Shown here: one piece after another, positions 16,437-24,027 of the stretch
Layout: every line of letters starts with the position of its first letter
Numbering within the stretch: position 1 is the first letter of the stretch
Source of the DNA: Bacteroidales bacterium
GTDB lineage: Bacteria > Bacteroidota > Bacteroidia > Bacteroidales > WCHB1-69
Assembly: GCA_012522535.1 (NCBI GenBank)
Contig: JAAYKF010000009.1
Coordinates: forward strand, 1-35,429
Length of the DNA stretch: 35,429 nucleotides
Direction of reading: 5' to 3'
Notes under the pieces: model-generated
Told to the model about the DNA's origin: nothing
Databases searched by the model: none
Seen by the model: only the letters and a program-made list of their open reading frames with translations
Translations under genes and position numbers: made by a program

Positions 16437-16469
16437 AAAGAGTCGTAAAGCATCGCTTTGCGACTCTTT
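16437..16469 (+). terminator. Terminator after kdd
   Basis: Arms of 14 bases, 16437-16450 and 16456-16469 (AAAGAGTCGTAAAG with CTTTGCGACTCTTT), around a CATCG loop. The only imperfect pair is a U-G wobble when read on the plus strand, fitting its place at the end of the lysine cluster. The T-run after the stem is poor. Confidence 0.7.
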
Positions 16470-16546
16470 AACATTTATTATATGAACATTCGTGCTGCAT
16501 CCAAAGTTTTGAAACTAGGTGAAACAGTTTTTTGCTTATAAATGAT

Positions 16547-16554
16547 TACCTTTG
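16547..16554 (+). promoter_or_regulatory. -7 promoter element upstream of the small membrane protein and mutL
   Basis: TACCTTTG fits TAnnTTTG, 18 bases before the ATG at 16573. No TTG box is found at the usual distance. It may start a long transcript through mutL, the two rhomboid genes, the EEP gene and uvrB, which are separated by very short gaps. Confidence 0.4.
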
Positions 16555-16572
16555 TAAAATAATTTATGAGAT

Positions 16573-16827
16573 ATGATTTTTACATTTTTACATAAACCTA
16601 AACCCAAAAGATCAAACTATAAACCTGTGTATTATCGTCCAGAAGAGGAGAATGATAAAAAGAAAATTATCAGTCCTAAAGAGTACGAAGAGATGGAGTT
16701 GCAGGAGAAAATTCGTAGAACATGGAGCAGAGAACGAAAATACACCAGCATCTCAAAAAATACCATTTTACGTATGTTCATCGTACTTTTACTTCTTTTA
16801 ATCATAATCTTCTTCGTTAAAGTCTAA
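16573..16827 (+). CDS. Small basic protein with C-terminal membrane anchor, 84 aa
   Basis: Family not recognised by name. Residues 1-60 are highly charged (KPKPKRSNYKPVYYRPEEEN, then KEYEEMELQEKIRRTWSRER), and residues about 66-83 form one transmembrane helix (ILRMFIVLLLLLIIIFF), so it looks like a tail-anchored inner-membrane protein with a cytoplasmic charged domain. It sits five bases before mutL. A predicted -7 element precedes it, and codon use looks like that of its neighbours, so it is probably real. Similar short proteins are seen next to mutL in other Bacteroidota, from memory. Confidence 0.7.
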   Translation: MIFTFLHKPKPKRSNYKPVYYRPEEENDKKKIISPKEYEEMELQEKIRRTWSRERKYTSISKNTILRMFIVLLLLLIIIFFVKV

Positions 16828-16832
16828 ATTCA

Positions 16833-18668
16833 ATGTCGGATATAATTCAACTACTTCCCGATAATATTGCCAATCAAATTGCAGCAGGGGAGGTTATTCA
16901 ACGACCTGCATCTGTTGTCAAAGAATTGATTGAAAATGCTGTTGACTCTGGTGCCGATGAAATTGAGCTCATTATCAAAGACTCTGGAAAAACTTTAATA
17001 CAAGTTGTTGACAACGGAAAGGGTATGAGCGAAACAGATGCTCGCCTCTCATTTGAACGTCATGCCACATCAAAACTACGCACAGCAGACGATTTGTTCA
17101 ATATCAGAACCATGGGTTTCAGGGGCGAAGCTTTGGCGTCAATTGCAGCCATAGCTCATGTGGAGCTAAAAACATCCACCGACGACCATAGTGTAGGGAC
17201 AGAAATTATTATAGAGGGCTCCAGAATTGTGGACCAGTCGCCTTGCTCGTTCCCCAAAGGGACTTCCGTAGCGGTGAAAAATCTGTTTTTTAATGTGCCT
17301 GCACGTAGAGCTTTCCTAAAATCTGATGCAGTGGAGATGAGCCATATTCTCGAAGAATTTTATAGAGTGGCTCTTGCCCACCACGAAGTGAGTTTCTCGC
17401 TCTATCACAATGACAAATTGGAGCATAAAACAGGAAAAGAAAAGCTTAAAAGTAGAATTGTATCCCTAATGGGAAAAATTTTTAATGAGAATATTGTTTG
17501 GGCTGAGCAAGATACAGATTTTGTTGCTATACAGGGCTTTGTGGGCAAGCCTCAGGCAGCCAAAAAAACCAGAAATAATCAATATCTTTTTGTAAATAAC
17601 AGATATTTCAGAAGTCCATATATCCACAATGCCATAGCTAGGGCATACCAAGAGCTGATACCCGAAGGCTATAACCCCTCATATTTTCTGTTCTTTCAGG
17701 TGAACCCTTGTGATATTGATGTGAATGTGCATCCCACAAAAACAGAAATTAAATTTAAAGATGAAAGGGTGATTTATGCAATTTTGCACTCTACAATCCG
17801 CAAAGCATTGGCAGAGAATTACCTAACCCCATCTTTAGACTTCGACATTGATCCCATTTTCAACTTCGACTCTAAGCCACAAGGCGAAATTAAGCCACCA
17901 GAAATTAAAATAAATCCCGATTATAACCCCTTTTCTAATCCCACAGCAGCACCCAAAACTGGCTTTGAAAAACCACAAATTAGCAGCAGGGATAGAAACA
18001 ATATTGAACATTGGCAAAAACTTTACATCAACGAAACTGACGCAGTTTCGCAGCAACAAACAATTGAGCAAACCGATAGTTTTGAAGATGATGATGAGAT
18101 GCTTTCAGGGGCGTTTATACAGATGTACAACAGCTTTGTTGTTACAAGAATAAAGTCTGGATTAATGATTATAAATCAGGCTGCGGCACACGAAAGAATA
18201 CTCTTTGAGAAAATTTTGTCGAAGATTGAAGATGGAAGTCAGAATTGCCAAAAAATGTTGTTTCCTGCCACCATTGAGCTAAAATCGTCCGACGCAGAAA
18301 TAATGCGAGAGATAATGGATGAACTGAATAATTTGGGCTTCGACATCTCTGACGTAGGACACAATTCATTTATTATAAACGGAACACCCACAGATTTTTC
18401 TCTATCCGAAAATTTGAACGAAGAGATAGAAAAATGGATAGACTCTTTCAAAAGTAATATGTTGGTTGCAAGGGAAGATAAAAAAGTAAATATAGCAAAA
18501 TCCATGTCTAAAAATTTGGCAATAAAATCCAACAGAAAACTTACCACCGAAGAGATGGAGTTTCTTGTAAACGACCTTTTTGCTTGCTCGGTTTCGCATC
18601 AGTCGCCCAGTGGAAAAACTGTCTATAAAATGATTAGTAAAGAAGAATTGTTTGATTTTTTTAATTGA
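16833..18668 (+). CDS. mutL: DNA mismatch repair protein MutL with degenerate endonuclease motif
   Basis: 611 aa. Couples MutS mismatch recognition to strand incision and repair. The N-terminal GHKL ATPase is intact (ELIENAVDSGADEIEL, DNGKGM, ATSKL, TMGFRGEALASIAAI at residues about 33-115), followed by the transducer domain up to about 330. The C-terminal dimerisation domain is recognisable (EEMEFLVNDLFAC), but the usual endonuclease motif DQHA-x2-E-x4-E reads NQAAAHERILFE here, from N448: the metal-ligand Asp is Asn and the His is Ala, while E454 is kept. This suggests weak or no nicking activity. It is followed six bases later by rhomboid genes. Confidence 0.95.
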   Translation: MSDIIQLLPDNIANQIAAGEVIQRPASVVKELIENAVDSGADEIELIIKDSGKTLIQVVDNGKGMSETDARLSFERHATSKLRTADDLFNIRTMGFRGEALASIAAIAHVELKTSTDDHSVGTEIIIEGSRIVDQSPCSFPKGTSVAVKNLFFNVPARRAFLKSDAVEMSHILEEFYRVALAHHEVSFSLYHNDKLEHKTGKEKLKSRIVSLMGKIFNENIVWAEQDTDFVAIQGFVGKPQAAKKTRNNQYLFVNNRYFRSPYIHNAIARAYQELIPEGYNPSYFLFFQVNPCDIDVNVHPTKTEIKFKDERVIYAILHSTIRKALAENYLTPSLDFDIDPIFNFDSKPQGEIKPPEIKINPDYNPFSNPTAAPKTGFEKPQISSRDRNNIEHWQKLYINETDAVSQQQTIEQTDSFEDDDEMLSGAFIQMYNSFVVTRIKSGLMIINQAAAHERILFEKILSKIEDGSQNCQKMLFPATIELKSSDAEIMREIMDELNNLGFDISDVGHNSFIINGTPTDFSLSENLNEEIEKWIDSFKSNMLVAREDKKVNIAKSMSKNLAIKSNRKLTTEEMEFLVNDLFACSVSHQSPSGKTVYKMISKEELFDFFN

Positions 18669-18674
18669 TAATCT

Positions 18675-19535
18675 ATGAATATGTTGTCTCCGGGTGGATT
18701 TAGAGTGTTGCCCCCAGTAGTGAAAAATTTGCTGATAATAAATGCCATTTTCTTTCTGGCAACCGTAACCCTACCCAATACTTTCAATATTGATTTGTAT
18801 GAAATATTTAGCTTGAAATATTTCGGCTCTGAGCATTTTAGACCCTATCAGCTAATTACTTATATGTTTATGCATGGCAATTTTGGACATATATTTTTCA
18901 ATATGTTTGCCCTCTGGATGTTTGGTTCCACCATTGAAAATTTCTGGGGACCCCGAAGGTTTCTGATTTACTACCTTGTAACTGGAATTGGTGCCGGATT
19001 GGTGCATTATGCAGTATATTATTTTCAAATAAATCCACTAATTAATACTTTGGATACTTTCTTGTTCAACCCCAATATGGCTAACTTGAATGAGATTTTG
19101 TCAACGCACCGTTTTAAAGTTGACCCATATTATGATGCCGAAATTTATAACGCATTCCTTAGTTTCCAAAGAGCTGTTGGAGAGTTGAATATATCGCCAA
19201 ATAATAGTCTTGCTATGCAAAATGCTTCACTTTTTATCAGCGATTATCGCGAATATTATCTAAATATGCCCAGTGTTGTAGGAGCCTCGGGAGCAGTTTT
19301 TGGAATCCTTTTAGCCTTTGGAATGATGTTCCCTAATGTGATGATTTACCTGTACTTTTTCATACCAATTAGAGCCAAATGGTTTGTGATTTTCTACGGT
19401 GCTTTGGAGTTATATCTCGGCTTTACAGGAACGCAAGACGGAGTGGCACACTTTGCCCATCTGGGTGGAATGTTGTTCGGAATTGTGCTGATTTTAATGT
19501 GGAGAAGAAAATCTAAGAATAATTTTTTTAACTAA
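18675..19535 (+). CDS. Rhomboid-family intramembrane serine protease
   Basis: 286 aa, multi-helix membrane protein. The rhomboid hallmarks are present: HGNFGHIFFNMFALWMFG (helix 2, His and Asn of the oxyanion hole), GASG with catalytic Ser205 and AHLGG with catalytic His262. A long insertion of about 90 residues (about 115-200) separates the front helices from the serine helix, longer than in GlpG. It should cleave transmembrane substrates within the bilayer; substrates are unknown. It begins the pair of rhomboid genes (next starts six bases on), which with mutL and uvrB nearby gives an ordering seen in other Bacteroidota. Confidence 0.92.
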   Translation: MNMLSPGGFRVLPPVVKNLLIINAIFFLATVTLPNTFNIDLYEIFSLKYFGSEHFRPYQLITYMFMHGNFGHIFFNMFALWMFGSTIENFWGPRRFLIYYLVTGIGAGLVHYAVYYFQINPLINTLDTFLFNPNMANLNEILSTHRFKVDPYYDAEIYNAFLSFQRAVGELNISPNNSLAMQNASLFISDYREYYLNMPSVVGASGAVFGILLAFGMMFPNVMIYLYFFIPIRAKWFVIFYGALELYLGFTGTQDGVAHFAHLGGMLFGIVLILMWRRKSKNNFFN

Positions 19536-19541
19536 ATAAAA

Positions 19542-20477
19542 ATGTTTAGAGCCTATCAAAATATTTCGCTTAAAGATAGATTTAAGAAGTTTTTTCAGTC
19601 GAAAAGTAATCTTTCCAGATTGATTTTAGCAAATTTAGCTATCTATCTCTTAATCCTAATTTCAAGTATTTTTAACGAACTGTACTTTTTTCTTTACAAT
19701 ATAGAATTGGGAGAAATAAGACACAATCCCTTTGTGGAAGCCCTGATGTTGCCAGCCTCATATGCAAATATTGCATCAAAACCTTGGACTTTTCTAACCT
19801 ATCAATTTTCGCACAGCGGATTTTTGCACATACTTTTCAATATGATTATGCTATATTTTAGTGGTAGAATTTTCCTTGAATTTCTAAGAGAAAAACAGCT
19901 CTTTTGGATATATATTATAGGTGGAATATTTGGGGGTGTTTTTTATGTTTTAGCTTTTAATACCTTCCCTGTTTTTCAAGATATTTTACCTCAAGCAAGA
20001 GCCATAGGGGCATCGGCATCTGTTTTTGCCATACTTTTCACCGTAGCCACCTTTGTTCCCAACTATCAAATTCGCCTGGCTTTTATAGGAAATGTTAAGA
20101 TAAAATGGATAGCCCTTGTCTTTATAGTTATTGATATTTTAAGCATAAATAAGGGCAATTCGGGTGGACATATTGCCCATTTGGGCGGTGCTTTTTGGGG
20201 CTTTTTAGCAGGTAGCTTTTTTATCTTGAACAGAGATTTTAAGATAACAGATAAGTTTAAAAACTTAAAAAGAAAGCCTAAAAAACGAAAATTTAAAGCC
20301 AAAAAACAGCGTGTGAAGCCTGTTTCGGAGATGTCGGATCAAGAATATAACGCCCGAAGGGCAGAAAGACAAAAAGAGATTGATGCTATTTTGGATAAAA
20401 TATCTAAATTTGGATACGAAAAATTGACAAAAGAGGAGAAAGACCTTCTCTTCAGATCGAGTAAAAATCAGAATTAA
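19542..20477 (+). CDS. Second rhomboid-family intramembrane protease
   Basis: 311 aa, with HSGFLHILFNMIMLYFSG (His/Asn helix), catalytic Ser158 in IGASAS and His213 in HIAHLGG. The usual GxSG is GASA here, so the Gly after the serine is replaced by Ala; activity may persist but could be altered. The C-terminus adds a cytoplasmic basic tail of about 85 residues (KNLKRKPKKRKFKAKKQRVK, then EMSDQEYNARRAERQKEIDA), absent from the first copy. The stop codon overlaps the start of the next gene by one base (TAATG), indicating translational coupling. It is probably a diverged duplicate of the upstream gene. Confidence 0.9.
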   Translation: MFRAYQNISLKDRFKKFFQSKSNLSRLILANLAIYLLILISSIFNELYFFLYNIELGEIRHNPFVEALMLPASYANIASKPWTFLTYQFSHSGFLHILFNMIMLYFSGRIFLEFLREKQLFWIYIIGGIFGGVFYVLAFNTFPVFQDILPQARAIGASASVFAILFTVATFVPNYQIRLAFIGNVKIKWIALVFIVIDILSINKGNSGGHIAHLGGAFWGFLAGSFFILNRDFKITDKFKNLKRKPKKRKFKAKKQRVKPVSEMSDQEYNARRAERQKEIDAILDKISKFGYEKLTKEEKDLLFRSSKNQN

Positions 20478-21619
20478 TGGCTAAAAAGAGTAAAAGTCTT
20501 AATTTTATAAATCGCATTATTATGCTGGCAAATATTTTTGCCGTAATATTGCTACTCTTGTCCTATTTGTCGGCAAAATTTAGCCCCGAAAAATTGTGGA
20601 TGTTGGCATATTTTGGTCTGGCTTATCCCATTATTCTATTAGTAAATATTGCATTTGTTTTTTATTGGATAATCGTAAATCCCAAATCTGTTCTAATATC
20701 TGTTGTAGCCATTATTTTAGGATATGGATATATCGGAAAAACTTATCAATTTGCTGGCAAAAGTTTGCCCAAAAAATCCGAGGATTATATTAAAGTTATG
20801 TCCTTTAATGTGCAACTTTTTGATTTATACAACTATAACAAAGATTGGACTTTTAATTTCACAAATAGAGATAGCGTTTTTAGATATTTAAGAAAAGAAC
20901 AGCCCGATATTGTCTGTTTTCAGGAGTATTTTACCCACGACAAAAATATTTTTCCAACAAAAGATTCTTTGGTCAAAATATTAGAAACGGAATATTATTA
21001 CGAATATTTTCCCATAAGTCAATCGCAACACAATTATGGAATTGCCACCTTTTCTAAATTTCCTATCGTGAATAATGGTAAGGTGAATTTCAATCAAAAG
21101 AGTAATAATTCTGCTATTTTTTCAGATGTTGTTGTTCCCAATGGCGACACTGTAAGGGTTTATAATATGCATTTGCAATCCATAAAGCTTAGTGGCGAAG
21201 ATTTGGTTTTTGCCAACGATATCACAAAGTTTACCGATAATGAAATTACGGGAAAAGAGCTTAAAAAAGATACAAAAATGTTACTCCGGAAGCTCAAACA
21301 TGCCTTTGTAAAAAGGGCAAAACAGGCAGAGCAGGTAAAGGCACATATGAACACTTCGCCATATAAAATTATTGCCTGTGGCGACTTCAACGATACTCCA
21401 TGTTCCTATGCCACACAGCTTGTTTCAAAAAACTTGAAAGATGCCTTTGTGGAGTCGGGCAGAGGTATTGGAAATTCTTACAATGGAAATTATCCCTCAT
21501 TTAGAATTGACTATATTTTGCACGATAAATCCTTTAAAAGTAGAGGTTTCACCACCGATTACAAAATGAAAGTCTCCGACCATTTCCCCATTTATACATA
21601 TATAAAAATAGAAAGCTAA
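20477..21619 (+). CDS. Membrane-anchored endonuclease/exonuclease/phosphatase-family protein
   Basis: 380 aa. Three transmembrane helices at the N-terminus (about 13-30, 38-62 and 66-85) are followed by an EEP domain from about residue 103. Its metal and catalytic motifs are VMSFNVQLF, DIVCFQEYF, YNMHLQS, ACGDFNDTP, RIDYIL and VSDHFPIY, all intact. Such proteins hydrolyse phosphodiesters of nucleic acids, phospholipids or phosphoinositides; the domain would lie outside the inner membrane or in the cytoplasm depending on topology, which I cannot fix. It overlaps the rhomboid gene by one base and precedes uvrB by four. Substrate unknown. Confidence 0.88.
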   Translation: MAKKSKSLNFINRIIMLANIFAVILLLLSYLSAKFSPEKLWMLAYFGLAYPIILLVNIAFVFYWIIVNPKSVLISVVAIILGYGYIGKTYQFAGKSLPKKSEDYIKVMSFNVQLFDLYNYNKDWTFNFTNRDSVFRYLRKEQPDIVCFQEYFTHDKNIFPTKDSLVKILETEYYYEYFPISQSQHNYGIATFSKFPIVNNGKVNFNQKSNNSAIFSDVVVPNGDTVRVYNMHLQSIKLSGEDLVFANDITKFTDNEITGKELKKDTKMLLRKLKHAFVKRAKQAEQVKAHMNTSPYKIIACGDFNDTPCSYATQLVSKNLKDAFVESGRGIGNSYNGNYPSFRIDYILHDKSFKSRGFTTDYKMKVSDHFPIYTYIKIES

Positions 21620-21623
21620 AGTT

Positions 21624-23636
21624 TTGAAATATAAATTAGTATCAGATTTTTCTCCATCAGGCGACCAGCCTCAAGCCATTAAACAGCTCGCTGAGGGCAT
21701 CAAGCGTGGCGACAAAAGTCAAACCCTTTTGGGGGTAACTGGCTCCGGAAAAACTTTTACTATTGCCAATGTAATTGCCAATTTGAATAGACCCACTTTG
21801 GTTATGAGCCATAACAAAACTCTGGCAGCACAGCTTTATAGCGAGTTTAAAAGCTTTTTTCCAGAAAATGCTGTGGAATATTTTGTCTCATACTACGACT
21901 ATTATCAGCCAGAGGCTTTTATACCCTCAACCAATACCTATATCGAAAAAGATTTGTCCATTAATGATGAACTGGAAAAACTTCGTCTTAGTACAACCAC
22001 TCAGCTTTTGTCAGGGAGGCGTGATGTAATTGTTGTCTCTTCTGTTTCATGTATTTATGGAATTGGAAACCCCGATGACTTCAGAAAAAATGTAATTAAA
22101 ATTAGTGTTGGACAGCAGGTTTCAAGAAATTTACTTTTGCAAGATTTGGTAAATAGCCTCTATTCGAGGACAGAAGCAGATTTCAAGCCCGGAAATTTTA
22201 GGGTGAAAGGCGACACCGTGGACATCTATCCGGCATACACCGATTTGGCTTACAGAATTATTTTTTGGGACGATGAAATTGAGTCCATTGAGTCTTTTAA
22301 TCCCAACGATGGATATGCCATTTCAAGAAATGAACAGCTTATAATTTATCCGACAAGCATATTTGTTACATCGCAAGATATGGTAAGTCAGGCAGTTCGC
22401 GAAATTCAAATAGACCTAAAAGAGAGGGTGGATTATTTTAAAGAGATTGGTAAGCCCTTGGAAGCCAAAAGGATAGAAGATAGAGTTACCTACGATGTGG
22501 AGATGATTAAGGAGTTGGGATACTGCTCGGGAATAGAAAATTATTCCAGATATTTCGACCGTCGAGCCCCCGGCACTCGTCCCTTCTGCCTTTTAGATTT
22601 TTTCCCCGATGATTATATCACCGTAATCGACGAAAGTCATGTTACAATACCCCAAATTAGAGCTATGTATGGTGGCGATAGGTCGCGAAAGCTAAATCTT
22701 GTAGAATACGGCTTCAGACTGCCAGCAGCCATAGATAATAGGCCCCTTAAGTTTGAAGAATTTGAAGAGCTTACAAACCAATTTATCTTTGTTAGTGCCA
22801 CACCTGCCGACTATGAGTTGGAAAAAAGTGAAGGTGTTGTGATTGAGCAAGTGGTGCGACCCACAGGGCTTTTAGACCCAGTTATAGAAATTAGACCCTG
22901 CCACAATCAAGTTGACGACCTTTTGGAGGAGATAGAAAAAGTTGTAGGCGAAGGCTTTAGGGTCTTGGTAACGACTTTGACCAAACGCTTGGCAGAAGAG
23001 ATGTCGAAATATCTTCTGAGATTAAATATCAGAACAAGGTATATCCATTCAGATGTGGAAACGCTTGACAGAGTGGAGATTCTGAACGATTTGCGTGGCG
23101 GTGAAATTGATGTACTTGTGGGTGTAAATCTTCTTCGTGAGGGCTTAGATTTGCCCGAAGTGGCTCTGGTGGCAATTTTAGATGCCGACAAAGAGGGCTT
23201 TTTACGCTCGGAGCGTTCGCTAACACAAACCGCCGGTAGGGCAGCCCGAAATTTGAATGGTAGAGTGATTTTTTATGCCGATAAAATTACCAATTCTATG
23301 CAAAAAACCATGGACGAAACCCAGCGAAGACGTGAAAAACAGATAAAATATAATATCGAAAATAATATCACTCCCACCACCATTAGCAAAGAGATTAAAA
23401 CCCACCTCACCAATGCCGTGGAAAACAAAGAGAGAGAAGTTAGAAACTACGAAATAAAATCTGCCGAAAGCTTAGCTGCCGAAGAACAAACCTGGAAATA
23501 TGCCACTAAGGATAAAATCCAAAAGGAGATAAAAACACTCCAAAAAGAGATGGATAAAGCTGTAAAAGAATTAGATTTTATTGCTGCCGCATATCTGCGA
23601 GATCAAATTAAAGAAATGAAAACATATTTAGATTAA
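21624..23636 (+). CDS. uvrB: UvrABC excision nuclease subunit B
   Basis: 670 aa, the usual length. UvrB verifies damage handed over by UvrA and holds DNA for UvrC in nucleotide excision repair. The start is TTG at 21624 (MKYKLVSDFSPSGDQPQAI), chosen because the family begins in this way. Walker A is VTGSGKTFTIAN (about 40-51); the beta-hairpin is YYDYYQPEAFIPSTNTYIEKD shortened here to its tyrosines; the helicase DEAD-like motif is IDESHVTIPQ, and motifs V-VI are GVNLLREGLDLPE and QTAGRAARN. The C-terminal UVR domain that binds UvrC ends the protein (KEMDKAVKELDFIAAAYLRD). It converges on dnaG across a 391-bp gap. Confidence 0.98.
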   Translation: MKYKLVSDFSPSGDQPQAIKQLAEGIKRGDKSQTLLGVTGSGKTFTIANVIANLNRPTLVMSHNKTLAAQLYSEFKSFFPENAVEYFVSYYDYYQPEAFIPSTNTYIEKDLSINDELEKLRLSTTTQLLSGRRDVIVVSSVSCIYGIGNPDDFRKNVIKISVGQQVSRNLLLQDLVNSLYSRTEADFKPGNFRVKGDTVDIYPAYTDLAYRIIFWDDEIESIESFNPNDGYAISRNEQLIIYPTSIFVTSQDMVSQAVREIQIDLKERVDYFKEIGKPLEAKRIEDRVTYDVEMIKELGYCSGIENYSRYFDRRAPGTRPFCLLDFFPDDYITVIDESHVTIPQIRAMYGGDRSRKLNLVEYGFRLPAAIDNRPLKFEEFEELTNQFIFVSATPADYELEKSEGVVIEQVVRPTGLLDPVIEIRPCHNQVDDLLEEIEKVVGEGFRVLVTTLTKRLAEEMSKYLLRLNIRTRYIHSDVETLDRVEILNDLRGGEIDVLVGVNLLREGLDLPEVALVAILDADKEGFLRSERSLTQTAGRAARNLNGRVIFYADKITNSMQKTMDETQRRREKQIKYNIENNITPTTISKEIKTHLTNAVENKEREVRNYEIKSAESLAAEEQTWKYATKDKIQKEIKTLQKEMDKAVKELDFIAAAYLRDQIKEMKTYLD

Positions 23637-23871
23637 TTCTGCCCTTGTGCGATGGCGACTAAAACCAATTTGTCAGTCTGAGTAGTCCCGATAAAATCGG
23701 GGGCGAGCATCGAAGACTAAGACAAATTTGGTGTGCAAAAGTAAAATCAGGGGCGTTTCAAGCACCTACTCAACGATCCTAAAGGGAAGCTAATTCTGCC
23801 CATTGAGCGAAATCGAAATGTGCAGAATAATCGGGCAGTTCGGCTGACTGTTGTGTTTTTAAGCATTTTCA

Positions 23872-23886
23872 GAACCCGTAGGGTTC
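23872..23886. repeat. Short hairpin GAACCC-GTA-GGGTTC
   Basis: A perfect 6-bp stem with a 3-base loop within the repeat-rich interval; it could be part of a dispersed repeat or of a bidirectional terminator. It is not part of a tRNA despite ending in GGTTCGAAT. Confidence 0.4.
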
Positions 23887-23907
23887 GAATATTTGTTTTA
23901 TAGAAAT

Positions 23908-23980
23908 AACCTGCAAGGTCTTTCCGACCTTGTAGGTTTAGAATCAAAAGAATAAAGGTCTTTCCGACCTTGTAGGTTTA
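23908..23980. repeat. Hairpin-forming repeat unit, one full and one partial copy
   Basis: The first copy (23908-23938) is AACCTGCAAGGTC, loop TTTCC, GACCTTGTAGGTT, complementary apart from one wobble. A second copy, of 26 identical bases (23955-23980 matching 23915-23940), repeats the loop and right arm with a period of 40 bases and a different left flank. The form resembles the dispersed intergenic palindromes of Bacteroidota; genome copy number cannot be judged here. Confidence 0.75.
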
Positions 23981-24027
23981 TAACCAAAATTTAGGGTGTC
24001 TTATAAGACAAATTGAGCTAACTATTT

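Larger units (their letters stand above)
23637..24027. other. Gene-free interval between convergent uvrB and dnaG, rich in short repeats
   Basis: 391 bases with no plausible gene. It contains two degenerate copies of a TAATTCTGCCC segment (near 23633 and 23790), a CCCGATAAAATCGGG hairpin near 23686, a GAACCC/GGGTTC hairpin at 23872-23886, the AACCTGCAAGGTC hairpin repeat described separately, and a 14-bp perfect palindrome (TGTCTTATAAGACA, 23997-24010) close to the dnaG stop. The interval is richer in G and C than the other intergenic regions here, and looks like a landing place for dispersed repeats that also act as transcription stops. Confidence 0.6.

Noticed and set aside
23872-23890. GGTTCGAAT resembling a tRNA T-arm
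   Set aside because: No acceptor stem, anticodon arm or D-arm surrounds it; it is the arm of a short GAACCC/GGGTTC hairpin.
23915-23980. Two identical 26-base repeats as a possible CRISPR remnant
   Set aside because: Only two copies, a 14-base gap, internal hairpin and no cas genes; a dispersed palindromic repeat fits better.
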